Assembly (NCBI RefSeq): GCF_947499695.1
Contig: NZ_CANMPQ010000004.1
Coordinates: 1-64,000, forward strand
Length of the DNA stretch: 64,000 nt
Direction of reading: 5' to 3'
Origin: an uncultured Allomuricauda sp.
GTDB taxonomy: Bacteria > Bacteroidota > Bacteroidia > Flavobacteriales > Flavobacteriaceae
The notes below the pieces were generated by a model. That model did not search any database. It was not told the origin of the DNA and was given only the letters and a program-made list of their open reading frames with translations. Position numbers and translations under genes: made by a program. Within the stretch, counting starts at the first letter, position 1. Each line of letters opens with the position of its first letter. Positions 35,781 through 44,157 of this stretch are shown in pieces.

Positions 35781-36848
35781 ATGTCCCACAACATTAAACC
35801 GGGCGTTGCAACAGGCGATGAAGTTCAAGCAATTTTTAATCACGCTAAGGAAAATGGCTATGCGCTTCCCGCTGTGAATGTGATTGGATCCAATACCATA
35901 AATGCGGTTTTAGAAACCGCCGCAGCTTTAAATTCTCCAGTAATTGTTCAATTCTCCAATGGTGGAGCACAATTCAATGCCGGAAAGGGATTATCAAACG
36001 AAAACCAAAGAGCAGCAGTTCAAGGAGCTGTTGCCGGCGCAAAACATGTACACCAATTGGCGGAAGCCTATGGTGCGACCGTAATATTGCATACGGACCA
36101 TTGTGCCAAAAAATTATTGCCATGGGTAGATGGGCTTTTGGATGCCAGCGAAGAGCACTATGCAGCAACTGGAAAATCATTGTTCAGTTCACATATGATC
36201 GATTTATCTGAAGAACCCATTGAAGAAAATATAGAAATCTGCAAAGCGTATTTGGAGCGCATGAGCAAAATGGACATGACTTTGGAAATTGAGCTTGGTG
36301 TAACTGGAGGTGAAGAAGATGGTGTAGATAACACGGATATAGACAGTTCTAAACTATATACTCAACCGGAAGAAGTTGCTTATGCCTATGAAGAACTTTC
36401 AAAAGTAAGCCCAAAATTCACTGTTGCAGCTGCCTTTGGAAATGTTCATGGCGTGTATAAACCTGGAAATGTTACTTTGACTCCTAAAATCTTGAAGAAT
36501 TCACAAGAATTCGTTTCTGAAAAGTATGGAGTAGAGCACAATCATATTGATTTTGTTTTTCATGGTGGATCAGGGTCTACATTGGAAGAAATTAGAGAAG
36601 CCATCGGATATGGTGTAATCAAAATGAACATTGATACCGATTTGCAATACGCATTCCTTTCGGGAGTTAGGGATTATGTTCAAGGTAAATCCGGGTATTT
36701 GCAGGCTCAAATAGGAAATCCTGATGGAGCTGATCAGCCCAACAAGAAATTCTATGACCCACGAGTTTGGCTTCGCGAAGGAGAAAAGTCTTTTGTTGAA
36801 AGACTAAAACAAGCGTTTGAAGACCTCAACAACGTGAACACACTTTAA
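35781..36848 (+). CDS. fbaA: class II fructose-bisphosphate aldolase
   Basis: The 355-residue class IIA enzyme splits fructose-1,6-bisphosphate in glycolysis. Zinc ligands are visible in ILHTDHCAKK, LEIELGVTGGEEDG, FGNVHGVY and FHGGSGST. The length fits the E. coli FbaA type. accD follows after 34 bp and may share the transcript. Confidence 0.96.
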   Translation: MSHNIKPGVATGDEVQAIFNHAKENGYALPAVNVIGSNTINAVLETAAALNSPVIVQFSNGGAQFNAGKGLSNENQRAAVQGAVAGAKHVHQLAEAYGATVILHTDHCAKKLLPWVDGLLDASEEHYAATGKSLFSSHMIDLSEEPIEENIEICKAYLERMSKMDMTLEIELGVTGGEEDGVDNTDIDSSKLYTQPEEVAYAYEELSKVSPKFTVAAAFGNVHGVYKPGNVTLTPKILKNSQEFVSEKYGVEHNHIDFVFHGGSGSTLEEIREAIGYGVIKMNIDTDLQYAFLSGVRDYVQGKSGYLQAQIGNPDGADQPNKKFYDPRVWLREGEKSFVERLKQAFEDLNNVNTL

Positions 36849-36882
36849 AACTAGCACAGCGGTTTAACCTAATATAGATTCC

Positions 36883-37743
36883 ATGTCATCTTGGTTCAAA
36901 AGAAAAGAAAAAGGAATACAAACAGCTACAGAGGAGAAAAAAGACACCCCAAAAGGTCTCTGGTATAAATCTCCCACCGGAAAAATTGTTGAGTCTGAGG
37001 ATTTAGCCAAGAATTTTTACGTGAGTCCAGAAGATGATTATCACGTAAGAATTGGTAGTAAAGAATATTTTGAGATTCTTTTTGATGATAATAAGTTCAA
37101 GGAATTGGATGAGAAATTATCAGCGAAGGACCCATTAAAGTTTGTGGACACCAAAAAATATTCGGAAAGACTAAAAGCCGCTCAGCAAAAAACCGGATTG
37201 AAGGATGCCGTTCGCACGGCAGTGGGTAAATCGATGGGTAAAGAATTGGTCATTGCTTGTATGGATTTCAGCTTTATCGGTGGATCCATGGGAAGCGTGG
37301 TCGGTGAAAAAATTTCACGAGCCATTGACCATGCCAAAAAGAAGAAAGTACCATTTGTGATGATTTCGAAATCCGGTGGAGCTCGAATGATGGAGGCAGC
37401 GCTTTCCCTCATGCAGTTGGCAAAGACTTCTGCCAAATTGGCTCAGTTGGCCGAAGCAAAAGTGCCCTACATTTCACTCTGTACTGATCCAACCACTGGT
37501 GGAACAACTGCGTCTTATGCCATGCTCGGTGATATTAATATTTCGGAACCGGGAGCACTCATTGGTTTTGCGGGACCCAGAGTTGTAAAGGATACGGTTG
37601 GAAAAGACCTTCCTGAAGGTTTTCAAACTTCAGAATTTTTAAAGGAGAATGGTTTCCTGGATTTTATCTCCCACCGAAGGGATTTAAAAAAGAAAATCAA
37701 TCAGTATATCGATTTGATAACAAATCAACCCTTAAGAGCATAA
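36883..37743 (+). CDS. accD: acetyl-CoA carboxylase carboxyltransferase subunit beta, without zinc-ribbon cysteines
   Basis: AccD with AccA moves the carboxyl group from biotin to acetyl-CoA in fatty acid synthesis. The 286 residues show the carboxyltransferase core: [55 protein letters not shown] and IGFAGPRVV. The N-terminal ribbon keeps the spacing of the family, but the four Cys are replaced: SPTG at residues 30-33 and SPED at 48-51. The core is intact, so it should be active without zinc. Terminator at 37745. Confidence 0.95.
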   Translation: MSSWFKRKEKGIQTATEEKKDTPKGLWYKSPTGKIVESEDLAKNFYVSPEDDYHVRIGSKEYFEILFDDNKFKELDEKLSAKDPLKFVDTKKYSERLKAAQQKTGLKDAVRTAVGKSMGKELVIACMDFSFIGGSMGSVVGEKISRAIDHAKKKKVPFVMISKSGGARMMEAALSLMQLAKTSAKLAQLAEAKVPYISLCTDPTTGGTTASYAMLGDINISEPGALIGFAGPRVVKDTVGKDLPEGFQTSEFLKENGFLDFISHRRDLKKKINQYIDLITNQPLRA

Positions 37744-37744
37744 A

Positions 37745-37769
37745 AAAAGCCCCGATAATTGGGGCTTTT
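37745..37769. terminator. bidirectional rho-independent terminator
   Basis: AAAAGCCCC / GGGGCTTTT with a 7-nt loop, between the converging accD and lipoprotein genes. Confidence 0.9.
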
Positions 37770-37789
37770 CTTTTACGCTTTCCAAATCG

Positions 37790-38668
37790 TTACTTTAAAA
37801 ATCTACGTAAAAAGATTTCATTTTCCGTTCCATCGGGCATGGTCAATATTCCTTTGGCGTCACAAGTTCCATCACCAAAATCCAAAGAAGCGGTATTATC
37901 ATTTCGGGAAATCTCCAAAACTCCGCTTACAATAAATCTACAAGCCATTTCCCTGCGCAAAGGTTCAATCACTTCCTTCACAAAGACGTTACCTTCTCTA
38001 CCCACATAAGTTCTTTTACCGGTAATTAAGAATACATTATCACCCCAGAACCCAGAACCATAACCTTCAATCCATTCTCTTGTACGAGTTCCTTCAAAAG
38101 AAGCTGTATCTCCATCGGACCAAGTAGCATTGAAAGATGCGTTTGCCGTTGATTGTGGGTTTTCGTTTTCATTTGAACGAACACGCAGTATGTCAGCACT
38201 TCCTTCGATTGCGACACCGTTGAATGTAAAATTGTCAAGACTCAGCGCCAAAGATTTAGTAGCTGCTTCCATATCTTTTGCATAACTTAAATTGATGATT
38301 CCGCTTAAAACATTTCCATTGGGTAATTCGCAACCTTCTCCAAAATCAATAGTTTTTTCCTTGGTTGTGTCGGTTATGACCGTTGTGATGGTCACGCAAT
38401 CTGGAAGAAAGTCAGTTTTATGGGGAATTTTGGAAATAAATGAGATTTCATCAGATGTATATACATCTTCGGCAATGGCAGTAACTTCTTCTGAAATCAT
38501 TTCGGTTTCATCACTATATTTCAATTCAGTAGCCGAAATAATCTCTTCGCTGGACAATTCTTCGGTGGATGCCTCTTCCGTAGAACATGAGGTTGCCACT
38601 AATAGTAGCATTGCCATAAAAAATGTAGTAATCTTAATAAAATTGATTTGTTCAAGATTCTTTTTCAT
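37790..38668 (-). CDS. hypothetical lipoprotein, 292 aa
   Basis: A signal peptide with lipobox (LLLVATSC, Cys28) is followed by a Ser/Thr/Glu-rich stretch (residues 30-75) and a beta-rich domain. Two similar motifs, TIDFGEGCELPNG and SLDFGDGTCDAKG, each contain a Cys and a DFG-[ED]G core, as if the domain held a duplicated unit. I do not recognise the family. It is probably tethered at the outer membrane. It is monocistronic, diverging from rpsO. Confidence 0.82.
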   Translation of the reverse strand: MKKNLEQINFIKITTFFMAMLLLVATSCSTEEASTEELSSEEIISATELKYSDETEMISEEVTAIAEDVYTSDEISFISKIPHKTDFLPDCVTITTVITDTTKEKTIDFGEGCELPNGNVLSGIINLSYAKDMEAATKSLALSLDNFTFNGVAIEGSADILRVRSNENENPQSTANASFNATWSDGDTASFEGTRTREWIEGYGSGFWGDNVFLITGKRTYVGREGNVFVKEVIEPLRREMACRFIVSGVLEISRNDNTASLDFGDGTCDAKGILTMPDGTENEIFLRRFLK

Positions 38669-38761
38669 AATGATTAAATTTTAGGGTTTGTGGTACTATG
38701 ACCTACCTTAATTCAAAAGGTTTAATCTCATGTTAAAATTTTTCATTCTAAAAAAAGAGGT

Positions 38762-38769
38762 TATCTTTG
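38762..38769 (+). promoter_or_regulatory. -7 promoter element TATCTTTG of rpsO
   Basis: A consensus TATCTTTG predicts a leader of about 51 nt before the rpsO ATG. A small perfect hairpin, GATTG-AGAGA-CAATC (38776-38790), lies near its 5' end. Confidence 0.68.
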
Positions 38770-38822
38770 CACGCTGATTGAGAGACAATCAATACATAAA
38801 AATCATTTAAATAAATATTGGA

Positions 38823-39092
38823 ATGTATTTAACAAAAGAAGTAAAAGCCGATATCTTTAAGAAACACGGCGGCTCTGAGAGCAACACTGGTTCTACGGAG
38901 GGGCAAGTTGCATTGTTCACCCACCGTATCAACCATTTAACACAACACCTTAAAAAGAACCACAAGGATTACAACACTGAGCGTTCTTTGGTGAAATTGG
39001 TAGGTAAAAGACGTAGTCTATTAGATTACCTAAAGAAGAAAGACATTGTAAAATACCGTGAGTTAATTAAAGAACTAGGTATTAGAAAATAA
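38823..39092 (+). CDS. rpsO: 30S ribosomal protein S15
   Basis: The 89-residue protein has the complete S15 pattern: GSTEGQVALFTHRINHLTQHLKKNHKD, LVKLVGKRRSLLDYLKKKD, and YRELIKELGIRK. It binds the central domain of 16S rRNA. As in many bacteria it is followed by pnp, though here a terminator and several hairpins lie between. Confidence 0.98.
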   Translation: MYLTKEVKADIFKKHGGSESNTGSTEGQVALFTHRINHLTQHLKKNHKDYNTERSLVKLVGKRRSLLDYLKKKDIVKYRELIKELGIRK

Positions 39093-39097
39093 AAACT

Positions 39098-39126
39098 AAA
39101 GGGGAGGCTTGGCTTCCCCTTTTATT
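39098..39126 (+). terminator. rho-independent terminator of rpsO
   Basis: AAAGGGGA / TCCCCTTT around a 9-nt loop is followed by TTTATTTT. Confidence 0.85.
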
Positions 39127-39127
39127 T

Positions 39128-39298
39128 TGCCAAACCAGTTTTGGCACCAAAGTCCCAACTTAAATATTGGGCAAACACAAAAAGCTGCCTACAGTTTTTC
39201 ATTGGTCAGTGCCCTTGGCACACACAACAACAACACAACCCGACCGTCCGGATGGCGGTAGACCAAATGTTTAACGACCCACATCAATTTTAGTGGGT
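39128..39298 (+). promoter_or_regulatory. structured pnp leader region with three further inverted repeats
   Basis: After the rpsO terminator come TGCCAAA/TTTGGCA (39128-39146), CCCAA/TTGGG (39154-39171) and ACCCAC/GTGGGT (39277-39298, ending 12 bp before the pnp ATG). A GC-rich palindromic stretch with core CCGTCCGGATGG lies at 39239-39257. No exact -7 element was found here. The structures may stem from pnp autoregulation, which in E. coli uses an RNase III hairpin in the pnp leader. Confidence 0.5.
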
Positions 39299-39310
39299 AA
39301 GATTTATTTT

Positions 39311-41533
39311 ATGATTCCAAAAACTTTTAAAGAGGTCATTGACCTCGGTGACGGTAGGGAAATTTCTATCGAAACCGGAAAATTGGCAAAACAGGCCCAT
39401 GGTTCTGTTGTTGTCCAATCGGGCAAGTGTATGTTATTATGTACAGTTGTTTCCAATTACAAACAAAGCGATGTTGATTTTTTACCGCTTACAGTTGATT
39501 ATCGCGAGAAATTTGCCGCTGCAGGACGCTATCCAGGTGGTTTCTTCAAACGAGAAGCAAGACCAAGTGACGGTGAAGTATTGACCATGCGTTTAGTGGA
39601 TAGGGTACTAAGACCTTTATTCCCTAAAGATTATCATGCCGAAACACAGGTAATGATTCAATTAATGTCTCATGACGAGAATGTAATGCCTGATGCTATG
39701 GCCGGACTTGCCGCTTCCGCTGCAATCCAACTTTCAGATTTTCCATTTGAATGTGCCATTTCAGAAGCCAGAGTTGGCCGTGTAAATGGTGAATTCGTTA
39801 TCAACCCAACCAGAGAGCAATTAAAAGAATCCGATATTGATATGATGATCGGTGCCTCAGCAGATTCTGTAATGATGGTTGAAGGAGAAATGGATGAGAT
39901 TTCCGAAGAGGAAATGACCGAAGCTATTAAATTTGCACATGAAGCCATTAAAGTGCAATGTGCTGCACAAATAAAATTGGCCGAAGCTTTTGGCAAGAAA
40001 GAAGTACGAGAGTACGAACCTGAGAGAGAAGATGAAGATCTAGCCAAAAAAATACATGACCTTACTTATGATAAGGTTTATGCTGTGGCCAAGGCAGGCT
40101 CAGCTAAGCATGAACGAAGTGCTGCCTTTGATGCTATTAAAGAAGAAATAAAAGCTACTTTTTCTGAAGAAGAACTAGAAGATTTTGGTGATTTAGTTAC
40201 TAAATACTTCTATAAAGCAGAAAAAGCAGCCGTTAGGGATTTAACCCTTAATGATGGTTTGCGCCTTGATGGTAGAAAAACTGATGAAATCAGGCCAATT
40301 TGGTGTGAAGTTGATTATTTACCATCTGTGCACGGTTCTTCTATCTTTACAAGGGGTGAAACTCAGGCTTTAGCTACCGTAACTCTTGGAACATCCAGAG
40401 AAGCTAACCAGATAGATATGCCTTCTTACGAAGGTGAAGAAACTTTCTATTTGCACTACAACTTCCCTCCTTTTTCAACAGGAGAAGCCAGACCAATCCG
40501 CGGTACTTCACGAAGAGAAGTAGGTCACGGTAACTTGGCCCAACGTGCTTTAAAAGGAATGATTCCTGAAGATTGTCCTTATACTGTAAGAGTTGTTTCC
40601 GAGGTATTGGAATCCAACGGTTCATCTTCTATGGCAACAGTTTGTTCTGGTACCATGGCGTTGATGGATGCCGGTGTTCAGTTGAAAAAACCTGTTTCAG
40701 GTATTGCCATGGGATTGATCTCCGATGCAGATTCCGGTAAATATGCTGTTTTATCCGATATTTTGGGTGATGAAGATCACTTGGGAGATATGGACTTTAA
40801 AGTGACAGGTACTGCAGATGGTATCACTGCGTGTCAAATGGATATCAAGGTAAAAGGCTTATCCTATGAAATATTGGTAAAAGCTTTGATGCAAGCCAAA
40901 GATGGTCGTTTGCATATACTAAAACACCTAACTGATACAATTGAGTCCCCTCGTGCAGACGTTAAGTCTTACGCTCCAAAAATTGTTACTAAAATTATTC
41001 CTGGTGAATATATCGGTGCAGTAATTGGTTCTGGAGGAAAAGTGATTCAAGAATTACAAAAAGAGACCAATACCACAATTGTGATCAACGAAGATCCAGA
41101 TACTGAAGAAGGTATTGTGGAAATTTTAGGTACAGGACAAGAAGGTATCGATGCTGTTATTGCGAAAATCGATGCCCTAATGTTCAAACCGGAAGTTGGT
41201 AGCGTTTACGAAGTAAAAGTAATTAAGATGCTTGACTTTGGTGCTGTAGTAGAATATGTTGAGGCACCAGGCAATGAAGTACTGCTTCATGTATCCGAAT
41301 TGGCATGGGAACGTACAGAAAATGTATCCGATGTTGTGAACATGGGTGATGTTTTTGATGTGAAATATTTTGGTCTTGATCCAAGAACCAGAAAAGAAAA
41401 AGTTTCTAGAAAAGCGCTTTTACCAAAACCTGAAGGTTATGTAGAAAGACCTCCACGTAATGATAGAGGTGGAGATAGAAGAGGCGGAGACCGCAGAGGT
41501 GGTAATCGTGATAGAAAACCAAGAAGAGACTAA
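39311..41533 (+). CDS. pnp: polyribonucleotide nucleotidyltransferase (PNPase)
   Basis: From ATG 39311 (an in-frame start 18 bp earlier falls in the leader hairpin) the product is 740 residues. Two RNase PH-like domains come first ([50 protein letters not shown]), then KH ([16 protein letters not shown]) and S1 ([21 protein letters not shown]) domains. The end is a 25-residue tail rich in Arg and Gly ([14 protein letters not shown]), probably for RNA binding. PNPase degrades RNA 3' to 5' by phosphorolysis. Confidence 0.97.
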   Translation: MIPKTFKEVIDLGDGREISIETGKLAKQAHGSVVVQSGKCMLLCTVVSNYKQSDVDFLPLTVDYREKFAAAGRYPGGFFKREARPSDGEVLTMRLVDRVLRPLFPKDYHAETQVMIQLMSHDENVMPDAMAGLAASAAIQLSDFPFECAISEARVGRVNGEFVINPTREQLKESDIDMMIGASADSVMMVEGEMDEISEEEMTEAIKFAHEAIKVQCAAQIKLAEAFGKKEVREYEPEREDEDLAKKIHDLTYDKVYAVAKAGSAKHERSAAFDAIKEEIKATFSEEELEDFGDLVTKYFYKAEKAAVRDLTLNDGLRLDGRKTDEIRPIWCEVDYLPSVHGSSIFTRGETQALATVTLGTSREANQIDMPSYEGEETFYLHYNFPPFSTGEARPIRGTSRREVGHGNLAQRALKGMIPEDCPYTVRVVSEVLESNGSSSMATVCSGTMALMDAGVQLKKPVSGIAMGLISDADSGKYAVLSDILGDEDHLGDMDFKVTGTADGITACQMDIKVKGLSYEILVKALMQAKDGRLHILKHLTDTIESPRADVKSYAPKIVTKIIPGEYIGAVIGSGGKVIQELQKETNTTIVINEDPDTEEGIVEILGTGQEGIDAVIAKIDALMFKPEVGSVYEVKVIKMLDFGAVVEYVEAPGNEVLLHVSELAWERTENVSDVVNMGDVFDVKYFGLDPRTRKEKVSRKALLPKPEGYVERPPRNDRGGDRRGGDRRGGNRDRKPRRD

Positions 41534-41557
41534 ATCTTAGTCAATTCGTTGAAATTA

Positions 41558-41588
41558 AAGGCTCCAAGCACTGCTTGGGGCCTTTTTT
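41558..41588 (+). terminator. rho-independent terminator of pnp
   Basis: AAGGC-T-CCAAGCA pairs with TGCTTGG-G-GCCTT and is followed by T6. Confidence 0.9.
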
Positions 41589-41692
41589 ACAACAAAAAAT
41601 CAAGAAATCTTTATCAAAATGTAACTTTTTGCATTTTCCAACGTATAACTTAATGAGCTCCGGTTCACAAATTTAATTTGAAGGGAAAATAA

Positions 41693-42556
41693 ATGAGACA
41701 GTTAAAGATTACAAAACAGGTTACCAATAGGGAAACCGCTTCGTTGGACAAATATTTACAGGAAATCGGTAAAGTGGACTTGATCACTGCCGATGAAGAA
41801 GTAGAATTGGCACAACGAATTAAAGCGGGAGACCAGATAGCCTTAGAAAAATTAACTAAAGCCAACCTCAGATTCGTGGTTTCTGTTGCAAAACAGTATC
41901 AAAACCAAGGATTGACCCTTCCTGATTTAATCAATGAAGGAAACTTGGGATTAATCAAGGCCGCACAACGTTTTGATGAAACCCGTGGATTTAAATTTAT
42001 TTCATATGCCGTTTGGTGGATTCGTCAATCTATTCTTCAAGCTTTGGCCGAGCAATCTCGTATTGTTCGTTTGCCCTTGAACAAGATTGGTTCCATTAAC
42101 AAAATCAACAAGACTTTTGCTTTCTTGGAGCAAGCTCATGAGCGAATTCCTTCTGCTGAAGAAATTGCCAAGGAATTGGACATGACCGTTGAAGATGTAA
42201 AACAGTCCTTGAAAAATTCAGGTAGACACGTTTCCATGGATGCACCATTGATTGATGGTGAGGATTCCAACTTGTATGATGTATTGCGAAGTGGAGAGTC
42301 GCCAAATCCAGATAAAGATTTGTTGCACGAATCTTTACGTACGGAGATTGAGCGAGCTTTGGAGACATTAACACCAAGAGAAGCAGATGTTATCCGCCTT
42401 TACTTTGGTTTAGCGGGTCAACATTCAATGACTTTGGAAGAAATTGGTGAAACTTTCGACTTAACAAGAGAACGTGTTCGTCAAATAAAGGAAAAAGCAA
42501 TCAGAAGGTTGAAACATACCTCTAGAAGCAAAATATTAAAGACTTATTTGGGATAA
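41693..42556 (+). CDS. rpoD: primary RNA polymerase sigma factor, short Bacteroidota type
   Basis: This 287-residue sigma-70 has regions 1.2 ([26 protein letters not shown]), 2 ([45 protein letters not shown]), 3 and 4 ([38 protein letters not shown]). It lacks region 1.1, as do the primary sigma factors of Bacteroidota, which recognise TTTG/TAnnTTTG promoters. That agrees with the promoters seen in this window. The stop codon lies inside a perfect hairpin. Confidence 0.96.
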   Translation: MRQLKITKQVTNRETASLDKYLQEIGKVDLITADEEVELAQRIKAGDQIALEKLTKANLRFVVSVAKQYQNQGLTLPDLINEGNLGLIKAAQRFDETRGFKFISYAVWWIRQSILQALAEQSRIVRLPLNKIGSINKINKTFAFLEQAHERIPSAEEIAKELDMTVEDVKQSLKNSGRHVSMDAPLIDGEDSNLYDVLRSGESPNPDKDLLHESLRTEIERALETLTPREADVIRLYFGLAGQHSMTLEEIGETFDLTRERVRQIKEKAIRRLKHTSRSKILKTYLG

Positions 42557-42570
42557 TCATAAGATTATCC
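42551..42570 (+). promoter_or_regulatory. stop-codon hairpin of rpoD
   Basis: GGATAATC-ATAA-GATTATCC is a perfect 8-bp stem with a 4-nt loop. The TAA of rpoD (42554-42556) lies in its 5' arm. Confidence 0.6.
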
Positions 42571-42572
42571 GC

Positions 42573-42630
42573 ACAAATTACAGTTAAACAAACCTTAAAT
42601 TTGTTTTTTGGCAAGAAAGTTGTAATTTGT
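42573..42630 (+). repeat. nested inverted repeats downstream of rpoD
   Basis: Perfect 10-bp arms ACAAATTACA (42573-42582) and TGTAATTTGT (42621-42630) enclose a second pair, AAACAAA (42586-42592) and TTTGTTT (42600-42606). The inner hairpin is followed by a T run and could be a weak terminator. Confidence 0.55.
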
Positions 42631-42677
42631 AATCCTACAACAGTTTATCATGACTGTTCGTTTTTTGATTGATGAAT

Positions 42678-42706
42678 AAACTCCGGCTGATTACCGGAGT
42701 TTTTTC
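42678..42706 (+). terminator. rho-independent terminator downstream of rpoD
   Basis: AAACTCCGG-CTGATTA-CCGGAGTTT is followed by a T run, 120 bp after the rpoD stop. Confidence 0.88.
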
Positions 42707-42764
42707 ATTTATACACTCAAGTATCCCTGTAAAAAAAATTGACACTATTCCACTTCAGGTGTTA

Positions 42765-43301
42765 TTACTTTAGATAAAGACGAATTCCTGCACCCAATAA
42801 GAGCATAGATTTATCAACCTTACTGTTAAAATGATACATCCCTTCCACTGGAACAATCAGTGACAAGGAGTCGGTAAGAAAAAAGTCCAGTTCAAAAGAA
42901 GCAAAAACACCATATACAAAACCACTTTCAGGGATTTGAATCTCAAACAAAGCCTCGGGCTTCCCCCCATTAATCCTCTCATAACCTGCAGAGACACCTC
43001 CTCCAAAGAAAATGGAAAAGCCTCTATTAGACCAGGTTAATATAGTTGTGAAATAACCTAGATTCAACAAATAATCCTCATAGGGGTACTCGACGGTGGA
43101 ATCTGGCTGTTCTTTAGCAAAAGAAGCCACTAGAGACAAGTGGTAGTAATCTGTTACGGTATGATAGTAATTGGCACTAAAATCCAATCCATAGCCATTA
43201 GCCCTATATTTCGGTGTTAAACCGAAGGATAAATCACTTCTTTGTGAAAGGACTTGTTGGATTGAAAAAATGGTCAAAACAGCGATAATAGCTCTCCTCA
43301 T
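42765..43301 (-). CDS. outer membrane beta-barrel protein, TraO-like
   Basis: The 178-residue product has a signal peptide (AIIAVLTIFSIQQVLS, then QRSD) and an eight-strand type barrel. The central stretch FGGGVSAGYERINGG...SGFVYGVFASFELDFFLTD...GAGIRLYL resembles TraO of Bacteroides conjugative transposons, by recollection. No other tra gene is present, so it is more likely a chromosomal relative than part of a mobile element. It lies downstream of tRNA-Arg on the same strand, with about 170 bp of AT-rich DNA plus the tRNA terminator between them. Confidence 0.7.
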   Translation of the reverse strand: MRRAIIAVLTIFSIQQVLSQRSDLSFGLTPKYRANGYGLDFSANYYHTVTDYYHLSLVASFAKEQPDSTVEYPYEDYLLNLGYFTTILTWSNRGFSIFFGGGVSAGYERINGGKPEALFEIQIPESGFVYGVFASFELDFFLTDSLSLIVPVEGMYHFNSKVDKSMLLLGAGIRLYLK

Positions 43302-43473
43302 TTAAAAATAGACTATGTATGTAAATTTTTCTGTGAGCTAGGGTCAGATGCTCAATGAGGTTGAAGTAAATTTTTGATACATCCATATCAGATGTACACT
43401 CATACTGTTTAACAATATTAACGAAAATAAAACTAAGCTTTGTGCTAAGAGAATATTTTGAAATATTTCCAAT

Positions 43474-43506
43474 AAAAAAAAAGCTCAAGTAAACTTGAGC
43501 GTTTTT
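43474..43506 (-). terminator. rho-independent terminator of tRNA-Arg
   Basis: On the minus strand GCTCAAGT-TT-ACTTGAGC is followed by nine T, directly after the tRNA. Confidence 0.93.
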
Positions 43507-43515
43507 CAATGGTTG

Positions 43516-43589
43516 TGACCACGGTAGGATTCAAACCTACGACCGCTGGAGCCGAAATCCAGTGCTCTATTCAGCTGAGCTACGTGGCC
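43516..43589 (-). tRNA. tRNA-Arg (anticodon TCG)
   Basis: The 74-nt cloverleaf is complete. The acceptor arms GGCCACG/CGTGGTC have one G-U pair. The D arm is GCTC...GAGC, and the anticodon stem CTGGA/TCCAG holds loop TTTCGGC (anticodon TCG, codon CGA and other CGN by wobble). The T arm is GTAGG-TTTGAAT-CCTAC. The discriminator is A, and CCA is not encoded. It starts 13 bp after the yqeY stop on the same strand and has its own terminator, so it may be processed from a yqeY read-through transcript. Confidence 0.97.
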
Positions 43590-43602
43590 TTATTTTCTTT
43601 TA

Positions 43603-44055
43603 TTATGAACTTAATTTTGTCCGTACTATGGTGGATATCGTTTTTCCATCGGCTTGACCCGCCAATTCTTTTGAAACAATTCCCATTACCTTACCCATAT
43701 CTTGCATTCCTGAAGCTCCAATAGAATCGATGGTCTGTATCACCACTTTTTCAATTTCTTCCTCAGTAAGTTGTTCTGGCAAAAACTTTTCAATTACCGC
43801 CACTTGGGCTAATTCTGGTGCCGCTAGATCTTCTCTCCCTTGCTCTGTGAAAATGGATGCGCTGTCCTTACGTTGTTTTACCAATTTCTGAACCAGTTTT
43901 ACTTCATCCTCTTCCGACAGCTCTCCACCCCCGCCTTTATCAGTCTTAGCCAATAAAATTGCAGATTTAATAGCTCGCAAAGATTCCAAAGCCACAGTAT
44001 CCTTAGCTTTCATGGCCGTTTTCATCTCTGTCATTACTTGATCTTGCAAACTCAT
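43603..44055 (-). CDS. GatB/YqeY domain protein
   Basis: From ATG 44055 the product is 150 residues (MSLQDQVMTEMKTAMKAKD...). Matching YqeY segments are ALESLRAIKSAIL, LVKQRKDSASIFTEQGREDLA, 'IEKFLPEQLTEEEI' and KTISTIVRTKL. The family is related to the tRNA-binding tail of GatB, and its role is not firmly known. The next gene downstream is a tRNA, which fits a tRNA-related job but proves nothing. A terminator separates it from ftsZ. Confidence 0.92.
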   Translation of the reverse strand: MSLQDQVMTEMKTAMKAKDTVALESLRAIKSAILLAKTDKGGGGELSEEDEVKLVQKLVKQRKDSASIFTEQGREDLAAPELAQVAVIEKFLPEQLTEEEIEKVVIQTIDSIGASGMQDMGKVMGIVSKELAGQADGKTISTIVRTKLSS

Positions 44056-44082
44056 TTTCTCTATATTTTGGGCTGCGAAGAT

Positions 44083-44119
44083 AAAAAATAAACCCGAAAG
44101 TCGCTTAACTAACGGGTTT
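44083..44119 (-). terminator. rho-independent terminator of the dcw operon
   Basis: On the minus strand AAACCCG and CGGGTTT enclose a 16-nt loop and are followed by ATTTTTTAT. It closes the cluster after ftsZ. Confidence 0.7.
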
Positions 44120-44157
44120 AGGTTTTCCATTAAAAAATGGAGTCAATTTAAACACTA

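Noticed and set aside
36883-37743. accD as a decaying gene because the zinc ribbon is lost.
   Set aside because: The frame is complete, the catalytic motifs are intact, and the replaced residues keep the spacing, so loss of zinc without loss of function is more likely.
42765-43589. TraO-like gene plus tRNA-Arg as the edge of an integrated conjugative element.
   Set aside because: There is no integrase, no other transfer gene, no visible repeat of the tRNA 3' end, and housekeeping genes lie on both sides.
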